Assembly (NCBI RefSeq): GCF_040581485.1
Contig: NC_090131.1
Location: forward strand, 1 to 64,000
Origin: Linepithema humile
Lineage: Eukaryota > Arthropoda > Insecta > Hymenoptera > Formicidae
Direction of reading: 5' to 3'
DNA: 64,000 nucleotides
The position numbers were made by a program, and so were the translations under genes. A model generated the notes under the pieces. It saw only the letters and a program-made list of their open reading frames with translations, was not told the origin of the DNA and searched no databases. Of this stretch, positions 22,471-35,617 are shown piece after piece (position 1 is the first letter of the stretch; each line of letters begins with the position of its first letter).

Positions 22471-24515
22471 TCAGAATTCTGAATGAGGTCGTGTGGCCAG
22501 CCAATCGGTGATTGTAGGAATTTCGTGCACTCGTTTCTTCAAGCCACGTAAAGCCGGATAATTCTCTAAAGCGGTTGCACCGAAAATGTTCTCAAAGTTC
22601 TCCAACGCCACCGTAAACACAAAATCCGCCCACGTAGTCTGAAAAGCAACACGCGGTTATTGCGGATTTATCGTCAAAACGAAAATTTTCACTTAACGTG
22701 TCACGAAAATGAATGCTTTAATTAAAATTTTCAGATTCGTGGCGTTCGATGTTTACACTCAAGCTTTTGTTCTATTTTACTCAAATGATGAAAACATTGA
22801 ATTATATGCCAATTATATTTCAATTAATAACACTTTGTATATTTTAATTATTCATTTTATACTGTGGAATCTCTCTAGTTTATCTCATTTTATAATTCAG
22901 TAGATTTGTATTATACTATTGTATTATACTATTTGTATTATATTCAGTAGATTCATATAATTCAGTAGATTTGTATTATACCGTGGAACCAACCGCATAA
23001 CCACCATTCTCGGCGATGGTTTGCTCGAACTTATTTAGATAGAACGGAATTATTTCCTTTAGAAGTTTTGTCTTTTTCTCCTCCTTCTTAAAGAGATCCT
23101 CCTCTGCACGATATTGGAAGATGACTGAAAAATGAAAGAACAGTGAAAGCGCAAACTTTAATGGCATTTTAAAATTTAATGACACATCGCGATCGAAATG
23201 TGTACTGTTGTACATTTGGGTCAATACTAGTATTGAATATATTTCAGAATAATGTAAAAGCTGTTTGTTGGATGAGAATTAGTAGTATCTAAATGAGACG
23301 GAAATATAGTTAGCGACCGCATAATAACTCGCGTCCGCTAGAATACCTCATTAGCTATCTGACTTGCTTATTATTATTGTATAATATAATGTTAACGGTA
23401 ACTTACAATACAATATCGTGTGCGTAAAACATATCGAATTTAGCGAGAAGCTCTTCTCCACGATGCGATCTGGTATCTGGTCAATTATGCGGGAACCACG
23501 GACTTTCGAAATAGGCAACATAGGCGAGAAGCGCATGTTAGAATTTTCCGCGACATTGATACCGAACGTTGCGTATTTCTGCTCTCCGTCACAAATTTCT
23601 AGAGGTTTTGGAATATCGTCACCTTTGAGACGCAATCTAAAGATTTTATAAATTCTTTACGATTGAGAGTTTCAAGATTTTCAAGATTGCATATTGAAAA
23701 AGTTTGTGGACGTCATCGACGATCATTATCGATTGATGCTCGCGCGCAAACTTGATCGTCATCGACTTCGGTTGCGGTCAACTTGACGCTACAAATGCTT
23801 CGAAGCGTTCTTCCTCTTTCTTCATTAAAGGAAAGGAAGAAGAAAAACTGGATCGTATTACTTACATTGTTTCAGATCTCCCAGAGTATCGACCAATATA
23901 TCGCACAGCATCGAATCCCATTCGTCCTTGCCTGCGAGATTGTGCTCGCGAGCCAGGTAACGTGCCACGGCGTTACTTTGCGCTACCGGCTTACCGTCTA
24001 TCTTCAGAACTGGCAGCATTCCGTAAGGCATTGCTAAAAGAAATAGAAAACAATCGACAGCTCATGCTTAAATGCAACTCATATTTTATCTTTGTTGAAA
24101 TTGGTAATAAAAGGGCGGAAACATTATTGCATTCGATCATATGATTATCAAGTACACCTTTTTATGTGTAACACTTGAGAAATTTATGTGCAATTTAAAT
24201 TTAACTCTTAATTAATCAATAAAATTCGAGTTAAACGTTATAATCGAAATACTTGTATTAGTAAAATTTGTGTATCGCAACAAAATGCATATCTTGTGCC
24301 AATAAATGTTTACCAATTAATTTAAGCGGTTTGAATTTTTCTGTCTATATCTAATTTCTGAGGCACTTACATTTTTTAAGTTCAGGCCAATGATCGTTGG
24401 AAATTCTCTCGTCGATATAACTGATGCCCGCATAGGCGAATATGTAGCGAATATGCTCGGCACGACCTCGTGCATTAAAGTATATTAATTTGTATCTCGG
24501 CTGATCCTCAGCCAT
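22471..24515 (-). CDS. GstS1: Sigma-class glutathione S-transferase, 4 coding exons
   Basis: The model joins complement of 22471-22638, 22982-23124, 23866-24033 and 24371-24515. All introns are GT-AG and it gives 207 residues, the normal length. Sigma GSTs conjugate glutathione to electrophiles such as 4-hydroxynonenal in the cytosol and include prostaglandin D synthase-like enzymes. The N-terminal thioredoxin-like fold shows YKLIYFNARGRAEHIRY with the predicted catalytic Tyr at residue 12. The glutathione-site motif MPYGMLPVLKIDGKPVAQS and ARYLARE follow. The C-terminal helical domain runs through TTWADFVF to the terminal RPHSEF. A splice acceptor lies just before the ATG. It appears joined to a TATA-driven non-coding exon about 2.3 kb upstream. 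The second coding intron contains an unrelated exon-like block (23407-23636). Confidence 0.95.
23407..23636 (-). other. Orphan exon-like coding block inside a GST intron
   Basis: An open minus-strand frame of 76 codons is bounded by a good acceptor (ATCTTTAG) and a good donor (GTAAGT). It includes KGDDIPKPLEICDGEQ and MRFSPMLPISKVRGSRIID and looks like genuine protein in composition. Its length (230) and phase are incompatible with inclusion between GST exons 2 and 3, since reading it in GST phase meets a stop. I do not recognise the family. It could be an exon of a nested gene, an alternative terminal exon, or a relic. Confidence 0.4.
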
Positions 24516-26856
24516 CTTTTTTAATTGCAATCTAGAAAAACATAAATTTGTCAGGAAAGTTGTGAGTTGTGTAATTTCTGATCACTATTTTAACACATGT
24601 ATGTAGATATTGTCATGTAGCAAAAATGATGTTGACATTATCAGGCAGCGTTGACGATGGCATTTGTAAAATTAGGCAATATCCTGTTTGGCAGCATCAA
24701 GGACAAGTATCATTACCACATTTGTTGGCAATTTTTCAATTATAACAATCATTTTCTAATATACTATTTTTTGTTTCAAGCAAGAGAAAAACTTTTTCTA
24801 AAATTCATACATATGCAGCTTCCAAGCAATTGTATTTTTATTCAAATATATTTAGAATTTTTTGGAAAGCTTAATCCTGAATTGAAATCTTTACAATATG
24901 AACAGTTTTCTGAAATAGAGTTGGAGTTTTACATTTGTAAACTATGACTTTTTTGGCACTGTCATATTGCCGATTTGAAGCTTTATCGTTCTTAAGCAAA
25001 AGTGTTCCATCTTGGTGGGTGATCTACGATAATTCAAACAACTGCCTATAGACTCTGTTTCTTCCGTAAGACATATAATCTATTTGGATTATCTTCACCG
25101 CAGGTGGTCGACTCGTTTCGAAAGTAACGATAGGTTTGCGTGATTACGTGCGTGAACGGTGAGCTTTATCAAATTTCGGGAATCGAGACTCATCTACTGA
25201 AGATGTGTATACATATAAACTGAACAGACAAACGCGAGCATATTTTCTAGACTTCCTTGAAAATCACACAAGTATCTGCGCCATACCGTTTATACGGCAT
25301 GTATGTTCATATTGAACCTATCGTGAGCATCGTGAGCACATATCGTGATACACACAGCCTGGTTTGAACGTTATTAACCTACACTGCTACACTATACACG
25401 TAAAACTTGCGGTTGAGCAACAATAATGCACGTTTTGGAAAAAAAATTTGATCATTTTACATTATTATTTTATTATTATGTCTGTTTAATGTCGACCTCG
25501 AGTTTGATAAGCATTCCTGCATCATTCTAAATATAAATTAATGAAAAAATATTTTCAATAATTTTTACCCACTTACGCTTTTCACATTTATTAGTATGGC
25601 AAATGATGAACGGTAATGTCGACCAAGTTGTTGTCAATATGTTGTCAATGTCAACTCGTTGTAAATTTCATGTAAATTTTAGAAATTTTAGAATGAAATA
25701 AACTCTTCACTTTAGTAATCATGTAATGCAAATTTAATTAGAGTAATCGGCATTTTAACGTGGTTATGTGTTCACAAACAGATCGCACGATACGTTGATA
25801 ATCGAACTTCAATAACCAGATTTGACGTAAAATCAATGTCCCGTATCTGCAAAAGCATTAATTCGGCGCGTGGGCAGACAGCTGGAAGGTATAAGATATA
25901 AGGGTTAAAAAAGCATTAATGTTGACATTAGCAACCCTCGACAACACCGTTTTCTCTTTCTCACACGGAGATTTACGCTTTATAAGTTCGCCTCAACTGC
26001 TTTTGCCAACCAATTCATTAGTCATGCCGGGCCATCTCTCGACATAGACGTATGAGTTTTGTATGAGAGTGAGATGGTAAAAAGCCTTTCGTAAAATGTG
26101 TATCTCACTATCTCGATGAAAATAACGATTTCGTACACATTTCCCTTTTCTTTTTATACCTTTTTATACCTTTTTTTTACACCTTTTTCAGAAGAAGATG
26201 TTCTTAACGAGACAGTTTTGTTCATCGAAAAATCTGATAAACAAATCTGAGAACTTGTCGAAATCAAAGTATCAACAGTATTTTCAATTATGACAATAGT
26301 ATTTCTAATTATGTAAATAGTGACACATTATTTTACACACATGTCATTGGCAAAATCGCGGTTTTCCCTTAGTCTGTTAGACACAACAGTTTGTTGATAC
26401 AATCGCATAATATTAAAATGGCAAACGTGTATAACTAATTATAAGACTTGTAACATTTCTGCTTGTCACACCTGTTCACATTTTTCAAGTGTAGAAATAA
26501 GTAAATTCTTTCCAACTAATTTTACTCTTATTGTTTTAAAGCGTCAAATTTCTGTCGCGATGACATTTGCAAGCAACCCTTGTATTATCACAACGCAATA
26601 AACACATCTTTTTCTCACACATTTGACAATCACGATATGTGCAACTTGAAATATTGTTTCAAACTTTGAAACGATATTTGTAAATTCCAATTTCTTGCGG
26701 AAGTCTTGAGAATACATGTACAAACAAAAATATTTTGGTACTTGATTGTTTCAACAAAATACAATCTTTCAGGACAAAAATTGTTAGTCTTTTGACGTGA
26801 CCATTTTTCGCGACAATTTTAGGTGTGACAATCGCATCGGCAAATTTCAAACTCAC
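24516..26856 (-). other. Presumed 5' UTR intron of the sigma GST gene
   Basis: This intron is bounded by a donor at 26856-26855 (CGAG|GTGAGT) and an acceptor just before the GST start (TTTTTCTAG near 24533). The interval is AT-rich with only short open frames and no recognisable gene or element. Confidence 0.5.
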
Positions 26857-27075
26857 CTCGCGATTTCGTGGGAACTCTATACTGCCTCAAATAAAAAGTA
26901 CTCGCGCACTACATGGACACGGAACTAACTCAAATCGCAAATCGTACAAATGAAATTGGGTGCGACGCAGAGAAAGAGAGGTTTCCTTCGACTCTTCACT
27001 CTTGCGCTTCTGCTTACCTACTAGTGCGAGTTTCAGGCTTTGACGAGCACGATGCGCGCCCTCAGAAAATTTATA
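26857..27075 (-). promoter_or_regulatory. TATA-box promoter and non-coding first exon, probably of the sigma GST gene
   Basis: On the minus strand a TATAAA (27075-27070) precedes by about 30 bp a GC-richer stretch. That stretch ends in a strong splice donor (26857|26856). It is the only promoter-like element upstream of GST on this strand, and the GST ATG is directly preceded by an acceptor. The link is inferred. The open frame at 26887-27150 is taken as leader sequence. Confidence 0.5.
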
Positions 27076-27344
27076 CCACCCGCCACATTCCACCCCTTCA
27101 AGTTGTGTACGGGGTGATCCAAAAGTCAACCGCCAGAAATTCATCTTCAAAGTCTTTCAACGAGAACGATGATAATTTCTATATCAATTGTATTTGCAAG
27201 ATATATTTGAAAAATGTTGACACATTAAAATCAATACAAATTCTATCAATTATCAATATGGCAATTTTTGCACGAGTCCGGATAAACTATAAATATCAAA
27301 TGTCATTCTTTTAAATATCGTAGACAATCCACACAACATTATGT

Positions 27345-27540
27345 CGTCTTATGTTCGAAAGACATCTTAAAATCACTCAGACATCTTACAAAGCTGTCGA
27401 AGAGACGTATTTAAAACGTCTATGAGACGTCTTATGCAACAATTTTCGACGATTTAGAAACGTCTTTGAGATGTCTCTTGATTTGTCTTATAAGACGTCT
27501 GTGAGACTTATTTTAAGATGCCCTTAAGACAAACGTTTTA
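27345..27540. repeat. Degenerate GACGTCT-rich repeat
   Basis: AGACATCTT, GAGACGTCTTATG, AGACGTCTGTGAGAC and similar palindromic octamers recur at roughly 15-35 bp spacing. This gives a diverged satellite-like patch of about 200 bp. Confidence 0.5.
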
Positions 27541-27559
27541 TTAATATGATAATTTTATA

Positions 27560-27695
27560 CTCAAGTAGCAAATGATCGTCATCTGATGTTTTTTTTTTAT
27601 CGTCATAATTGGTTATTATAATTGTTAATTTGTTAAATATAATAACCAATTATGACGATAAAAAAACATCAGATGACGATCATTTGCTACTTGAG
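27560..27695. repeat. Near-perfect 136-bp hairpin MITE
   Basis: Arms of about 57 bp starting CTCAAGTAGCAAATGATCG are exact reverse complements apart from the length of a T/A run, with a loop of about 25 bp. It has no coding capacity. The target duplication is not clear. Confidence 0.7.
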
Positions 27696-27699
27696 CAAT

Positions 27700-28738
27700 T
27701 ATTTTACAATAGAATATTTTTAAACTTGTTATTAATATTTTATTGTTAATATTTCTTTACATAACACTTTTAAACATAATACTTTTACATAATACTTCTT
27801 ATATAAACTATATTAAGATATATTGTTAAAATATAAAATCCAAATATACATATGTATATTTGTAATACTACTTACTTATTTATGTCACTTTTTTAAATAA
27901 ATAATGGAGGCAATCTCCTGTGTGCCGCAACCATTCTTGGATAACTTTCTGCACCCGATAAAGACTGCAATTTTCTACCGTAGAAATGTAATCTGAAATA
28001 ATTACAAAATTATGTTGAAATTACAATTTTTTGTAATATTGTACACAATACTGTAATATTAAAAACTGTTGTTATAATGTAAAAATATTAATATATATCA
28101 TTAATTAAATAATATATTTAAGTGTATAATACTATTATTACGTATAATATAAGTATATATAATTATACATAATAATAGTATTAAATTATACGTAATAATA
28201 TCACACACATTAAATACATCTATTTAATGAATAATATTATACATATAATATAAGTATAAGTACAGTATTTCGTAATATTATTACATATATAATATATATC
28301 TATGACTTGGTACAAGAAGTGGCAATATCAAATTTCTGCTTAAATAAGCCAAGACTGGAAGCGTGTTGAAAACTCTTGTACATTGTGTGCAATGGTATGT
28401 CAAAATCTAAATAAAAATGAAGGTAACAGCTTCCACTTACATATATACATCAAGTTATTTAATTATGAACTAAAAAAATTTTTAACTGACATATCTCCAA
28501 CGGACATATCTCAAGTCGCGAACTGTCGCTAATTTTTCCGTCCGAATTATTTTTTTTTTTTTTTTTTTTAACATCCAATACTATTGCAACTGTTGCTATC
28601 CACAGAACATTCAGCAATACGTTTAACTCAATAAACATGACAGGAAAGGCATATGACCAATGTCATATCCCTATACAATACATAAGCATATTCACAATCT
28701 AGCAAGTATGCTATTTAGGAATACAAAACTATAGTGTA
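27700..28738. other. AT-rich region without recognisable genes
   Basis: It contains an AT-rich palindrome (about 28125-28190, TAATACTATTATTACG mirrored), a poly(T) run near 28550-28569 and no credible coding exon. Confidence 0.45.
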
Positions 28739-28960
28739 TTAGGTTAGGTTAGGTTAGGAGATCTGTAGGTATCTTCCTCTTGAGTCTACGCACAATTCTT
28801 CTGTCACGCATAAGGTTGGTGACAAGGTTGTTTGGGTGCTCTTCCAGTCTGTCTCGATATCTCAAGCAGAATTCCTTGATTGCCGAGTTATTTGGCGCAC
28901 AAATTTTGTTAGCAACGGATTTCCATGTAATTCTATACGTTCGATATTATGTGAACGTGA
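28739..28960 (-). mobile_element. 3' end of a Jockey-like LINE ORF2 joined to (TTAGG)4
   Basis: Minus-strand frame: SVANKICAPNNSAIKEF, then YRDRLEEHPNNLVTNLM and RRLKRKIPTDLLT followed by a stop. This is the characteristic C-terminus of Jockey-type reverse transcriptase proteins. The stop codon is embedded in CTAACCTAACCTAACCTAA, so the element ends directly in telomere-type repeats. The rest of the element is missing. Confidence 0.6.
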
Positions 28961-29823
28961 AGGGGAGGCGATTGCATGTTAAATGTTAATACATGTTATG
29001 TCGTGTGTGCTTGGGTCAGTTAATTGATCAGACCAAGCCAGTTAGTTTCATTATGTTATCTCTATCTTCGTGGGTTTCACACAATAGATGTCTTTCAATA
29101 TCGGGGCCACTAGGTCTGTTCACGTAGTTTATAAGCTCTTGATCGCAACGTTAATTGTGACAATGGTCAAAACAAAAGCGTCTCAATGTCGAGACCGATA
29201 AAATTTTCAACATACGATATGTCTATAATTACCTATCATAATTACAATTATAATACACTATTATAATTATAAATTATAAAAACTTAGTATTTTATGCGAT
29301 ATATAATATAAAACAACAAGGCAACATTATTTAATTAAATATCAATCAAGTTGAATTTGTATGATTTACTTTACATCTGTACTATACTATATTTATGGAG
29401 CTGCAAGTAAATCCCAATTTTATTTCCAAAGTGTTGTAGAATTGATTTAATTTTATTTTGATAAAAGTTTCTTCTCTTAATTCAAATATAAGAAAGATTA
29501 TCTTTAATTTTTAAAAAAACCAGAGATAAAAAGAATTAAGATTAATTGAAGATCATTGAAGTGACGGAAGAGTGATAGAAATAATAATACGTCTGTATTT
29601 CTTTCACGAGGATTACGTGAATCTGACGTTTGCGCAGAAGAATAACTATGCCGGAGGCATTGTTTAATGGGTCACCGTAAAGTGGCAAAGAATTGCGGGC
29701 CGTAACTGCCACATGCCGTGGTCAAACCGGCAGGGCCTCTAAAATGCGTTTACCGACGCTCGTAAGCATTTTGTTATCGCGATATGAACTAAATGACGGC
29801 GTTTAGTGCAAGGTTAGCCGGCG

Positions 29824-29911
29824 ATGAGCAAAGCTGACGACGGCGGCGATCCTATCTGCGCGTTTTCCACGATTGAAGACAAGACAGTTAAGAACACGAA
29901 CATATTTTCAT
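29824..29911 (+). other. Candidate first coding exon, in frame with the SLC22 transporter 15 kb downstream
   Basis: An ATG opens 29 codons of coding-like composition (MSKADDGGDPICAFSTIEDK...) ending at TCAT|GTAAGT, a strong donor in phase 1. Splicing to the acceptor at 45177 (TCTTTCAG|ATACC) gives an uninterrupted frame into the transporter ATG. This is suggestive only; random agreement of phase has a 1 in 3 chance. Confidence 0.25.
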
Positions 29912-30706
29912 GTAAGTATATCATTGATTGGTCATTCTGCTTAATCATGAGTAATTATATGAATAAAGCTATTTTTCTATTTGCGATGTTGCAATTTTGT
30001 TTAGGGAAATTTTTCGGGGTAGTTATTTTCGGTGTATAGCTAACCGAATTTATGGCAATAATAAAAAACTTGACGTTTCTCCTGTTAACAACAACAACAA
30101 CTTGAAAGAGTGTGTACAGAATATTTGAAAAGTGTGAACTTCATTTAAATGGTATATTCTTTTTGATGAATTTAAAGTTTATGTTATCGTTTGCAATTAA
30201 ACTGTAATTTAAATTAACACTCGGAGACAACTAAATTTACTAAAAGTGTAATGTAATAATTGAAACAAATAATAAACATTATATTTGACAAAAGCATTTA
30301 AATTCAAAGATTTGGCTTCATATATTTAAAGTTTAATTACGAAGAAGAAAGCAATTCCAAATTCATCGAGAGATTATCACTCACGAATAAAGCTCAAATA
30401 TATAAACAATAGATTTTGCATTATTTGATTACATTTTAGAATTCCTATTCGTTTACAGTGCAAAACTGTGACGAGTATTGTGTTAATGGATTTAATATGG
30501 TTTGCTGAGAAAGCCGTGAAAACATTGCAACTTGATGGAACATCCATCACGATGACAACCAAGTGATGTTTTTCTCGCTCACAGAATTTGGTTTAAATTA
30601 CATTTACGGTAACAAGAAATTGAATCGCGATAATCTATATAAATCTCCGATACAATATCATCGAAATGTAAAATCCTTTATCGACTTTTTCGTCTTCTCA
30701 ATTAAT

Positions 30707-30755
<49 letters not shown>

Positions 30756-33287
30756 TCTACGAAAAATTATACATTTTACTGTCCACTAATTATGATATGT
30801 CAAACCAAAAAAATCAATGATAAATTGATTAAATTATCTTTTCTAAACTCAATTTTTTGACACTTAATAATTTTCCACTCTTCATTATTAAGATTAGAAA
30901 ATCCAAAGTTCATAATCAGTTCTCTCAGTTGTGTATTTTTAATCAACTGCTTTATCAGGACGCGCCTAAAGCACAGACTTAATTAAAAGCTTTATGACTG
31001 CATTTTTACTGACAATTCTTGTGTGTAATATGACGCGTGAGCATTTCTTAAATAACATGATAACATTTTAAGCGCTAGTCATAATTTCTCATAATTGCTT
31101 ACATCTGAGCTCTTATATCTTGCCATTTATAAAAAATAGCTAAAAAACGATACAACTACTAACTTTTTCTAAACAAGATGTATTATTAACAAATATTTAT
31201 GACAATTATATAAAGATAATAATAATTATGCACTTATCTAGACGCGCGCGTCGCATGCCCACACAACACACACGCATACGTGCACATCAATTTTAATCTA
31301 TTTTGAAGAAAAAAATTGCAATAAAACTTTATTTATTGAATTTTGTTTAAGGCACTGTATATTAATTAAGTATAATATAAACTAATGTTTGATTAATTAA
31401 ATTTTGAAACTATGCTATTATTTTTGTCAAAGTTGTGTAATAAAAAAAAATCAACAAAGTTGACCCCCCCCCCCCACACCATACAAATGCGTAGCAAAAT
31501 AAATTGATAAGATCAGCACGTAACTGCGGTTAACAACGACACGGCAATTTAAAAGAATACAAAGATTACAGAGCTGTTCTAAATTACAATTCGACGATGT
31601 TACAATTTACAAAACTTGACAATCTTAATGAGCAGTAAGCGTAAATTTATTAACAGTAATTTAGTGCGCAAACATTTTTGTTTGTACACTGATTAATTAA
31701 AATTATATTACACTGAAATTATAAATTTTTTAAAGTACGCCGATACCAGATAAATGTGGCTTTGAATGTTTTTGACGAGTAATTTTAGAAACAGAAAAAA
31801 TTTTCTGTTTCCAATCTCTTTTGTCACAACGTCTTGCCGTATTTTACCGGTCGATCGACGAAAAAGACGACGAGGGGAGGTGAAGAGTAAGTGGAATAAA
31901 TTGAGAAGATTAATCGCAATCTCCATGTAGCTTGGGTTGCACCCGATTGTTCGATAAACGCCCGCGTCCTCCCTACTGAACTTGGAAACTGGGTTGCATA
32001 ACCGGTTTGCAGCAAAGCTGTACGAATTACGTTAGCTAGTTAGTCTGAGAATCGCGCAATCTCTCGACTGTATCAAAATGCAGCGCGAAATGTGTCCGCC
32101 GAGATGTCTACCATTGAATGAAGAAAATACAACTTGATTCGATTAGCTTGCACGCTAAGAAAAACATGCGCATATATAACAATTAACGTACGTAAGAGAA
32201 AACTCAGAACGATATGTGTCAAACACGAATTTATCGCGTATGGATACTAACTAACTAATTTCTTTTCATTCGATTTTTATTCGCTACTGAATCTCATTCG
32301 CGACGGAAGTCTACAAACTCGTATGAGTTGCAATAATTACAACTAACTTCAAAATTCGACGAAATCAAGAATTTCTATCAATCCCTGTTTTCAAGTCATG
32401 AATATGAATCATAAATTCAGAAGAAAAGAAAAAATCTCATAAACATATAATAAATAAATTACAATAATAAATAAGTATAATAAATATAATAAACAAGTTT
32501 TTCTGCCAATTTCTTCCTTCTTTTGCTGCATTATTTCTGCATTGTTTGTAAGAGAATTGTTTGCGAAACGTCAATGCTGTGTTGATGGAAAATATTTGTG
32601 AGTAATACATTATATGTACAAGTTATATGTACAAATTTTACTACCATTAGCAAATTACTGTAAGCGTTAGCCACGTGGGATTCACAGCCACGTCATTTGT
32701 CGAAAGAAACTCACGGAAAATTACAATAACAGATTACAATTATACAATAACAGACGATAAAGATCAACGCGTGCAGTTATCGGCCTTAATGAGCGATACG
32801 ATTAAAACTTGGCTGAGCATAATACTATTCCGTCGCGAAACATGAAATCCAATACCTATGCATACCTATATTTCAAAGCAGCAATTGGTGAATTATTTTT
32901 ATTTGCAAAAATATTATCTTTGACATAAACAAAAGAGTATTGATTAATTATGTTAGTAAAATTCTTATTATTATATAATGCCTGAATGCAATAAATCTTC
33001 TGTAAATGATGATAATAATACTAAAGCGTACGTTGACTGTTCATTGTACGACATTTAGGTAAATGTTGTTTGAGAAAGAGGCATTGAAAAGTTGTACAAT
33101 TGAAACATTCGACAAAACGGAAAATATCGAAAAATGAGTTTTACAGAAAACAATTGAAACTTGAATAATTTTTGTCCACTTAATAATAAAATTAAAATAT
33201 AACACTGAAATACGAAGAACTTGCGGCTAATAATAATACTTGTATTTATAATATTTTGCTGAAACGCGCTATTAAAGATATTGTAGA

Positions 33288-33290
<3 letters not shown>
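29912..33290. other. Long AT-rich non-coding interval
   Basis: No credible coding exon is visible. It contains a (GA)n microsatellite at 30711-30753, a C run at 31464-31475 and AT-rich filler. It may be intron of the transporter gene or intergenic DNA. Confidence 0.4.
30711..30753. repeat. (GA)n microsatellite
   Basis: About 21 uninterrupted GA units. Confidence 0.95.

Positions 33291-33291
<1 letters not shown>

Positions 33292-33342
<51 letters not shown>
33292..33342. repeat. (TA)n microsatellite
   Basis: About 25 uninterrupted AT units, which can form a cruciform. Confidence 0.95.
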
Positions 33343-33345
<3 letters not shown>

Positions 33346-35480
33346 TCTAATATATATATAGAATATAATTTATATCAAATTAAAATTTTTCTTTATAGTA
33401 TATATACACTTATCTTCAATTTATTATATATTAGACCAATCAGTGAAAACAGCAAACGTGACCGATTAAAACAAGTCGAATATATAAATAAACACTTGGC
33501 GAGATATCGCCTTAAAAAACGAGTTTATCATCGACTATTCGACTAATTGTAAACTCAATCGTTTCAATGTTTTCGTTACTAAGCTAAACAATTGGACTTC
33601 AAGAGTAGCCGATTGTCCGATTTCCGGCCACTTGATATAAATTATAAAACGCTTAAACTTACTTTAGTGCCGTCAGTGATTGTTCAGTTGTGAAGAACAA
33701 TCGATTCATGCCGATTGCCTAAATTGACACCAATCGTTACGAGATGTTTCTACGAAGCTTCCGCTCGATTACGACAGCAACTTTGATGTTTGTTATAAAT
33801 TGCGCATACAAAAATGATTTAACAGCTCTTAAAGCTGGAAGAAAATGTAATACAATTGTTAAAAACATTGTCGGTCAAAATTGTCATGAAGAGCAAACCA
33901 CAATGCAAAATCGCGCGCAACAAGTGCACGGTTGACAGCAGCAATTAATTAATATTCAACACGGAGAAAAATCAAGATATTTTATTAACCACTCACGATC
34001 AATAAATTACGACGATTGTGACAAATGCAATTAACTCATTACATAAAGTCGTTACAAAAATATTGGGAAAGTTATCTTAATTGTGTATTTTACTTATATA
34101 GCTACGTCGAAAAGTGTAACACGCACAATTCCATGACGCACCGATAATTCAAGTTTTGCGCATTGACATTATCAATGGTAATAATGTCAGTTGGCGTTGA
34201 TAAAAATACAATTTTACCTTCATAAAACCACATGTGTGTTACACATAATTACAAATAAAATCGATAAGATATTGCAATATTGACATTAACAATAAAATTT
34301 TCTGTTGTATTGATTGTGTTGGTTTTATTACAACAGTCGCCCGCAACAGTTGACTTCTATTAACTTTACTCAAATTCTCAGATCTCAGGAGTCTATAGAA
34401 ATTATTATTATTTTATATACTATATTTGTATTTAATTTTTAAAAAATCCGCAATTTTTCTTGCAAATGTGCTTTGGCAACACCCCAACAGGATAAGCGAC
34501 AGTAAAATTGATAACAATTCGCAATGACGTCATTTAACATTTGTGTGACCCTGTTAAATTTGATTAGTCGTGACAATATTTGTGACGTCGTGCGAGACAT
34601 AAAAACAATATCGATGATATTTCGATTTGTGCGCATTGTGGTTGCACATTTACGGTCCGTTGTCTAGCTAGTCTTTTTTATGCAATAAATTATATAATGC
34701 GATATAAATATCATGCAAATGTTTAATTTATGCCGAGTGGGATTGGACGGCGAAATCACAAGAAGGTGTGTCCGCGGAAACTGGCCTGCAACTTCGCATC
34801 AGAGGCAAGGTTCCCTGAGATTTTTTTACTTATGTGAATGATTGTATTGAGATCTATGCATCTATATATTTCAGTACATTATGACGCAGAAATTAATAGA
34901 AGAAATACTAGATGATATTAGATCAATGATAAATTATGTCTTTACATCTTGTTATTTGCGCATTAGCTTTTCCTTTATTTCAAGAGTGAATAAAAAGAAA
35001 AGAACATTGTAATATATAAAGTGAAAGAGAGAGCAAACATTTTTAATTTTGTTAGTAATCAAACGTCTTTACCTGTTGACCAAGCATAAATAAAAAGAAT
35101 CTTTGCATTAATTCCAAGAGTTTCGTTACTTGTAGCATAACGCATAAAAAAGAGATTCGTGCAAGCATGAGAAAAATATGCTTTTCCCCCGCATGACTCT
35201 TTAGAGTCGATATCGATTTGATCTGAAATAGTAGTCACTGCGTCTCGACAAAAAAACTGAAATATGCGCGCGCGCGTGTGTGTGTGTGTGTGTGATTTCT
35301 ATAAGAAGTCATCTGTGACGCAGGTGCAACATGATTTATTTGTTCGGCATGCGGCATACACACACTGGTAAACACAATTTTCTTCTCGCTATCAGAAAAA
35401 GAAAAAGAAATAGAATTCAAACAAGAGCAAAACCGGCATAGAATTGCAGATCGATATCTCTCATCAATAATGAAATTGTA
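33343..35480. other. Non-coding interval
   Basis: No gene is recognised. A short CG/TG-alternating tract (about 35267-35294) could adopt Z-DNA. Confidence 0.4.
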
Positions 35481-35484
35481 ATGC

Positions 35485-35617
<133 letters not shown>

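Noticed and set aside
26887..27314. Open frames on both strands near the GST promoter
   Set aside because: They overlap the TATA box, leader and donor of the presumed GST 5' exon, and there is no family resemblance.
28780..28989. Plus-strand 69-codon protein
   Set aside because: It is the antisense of the Jockey-like ORF2 C-terminus.
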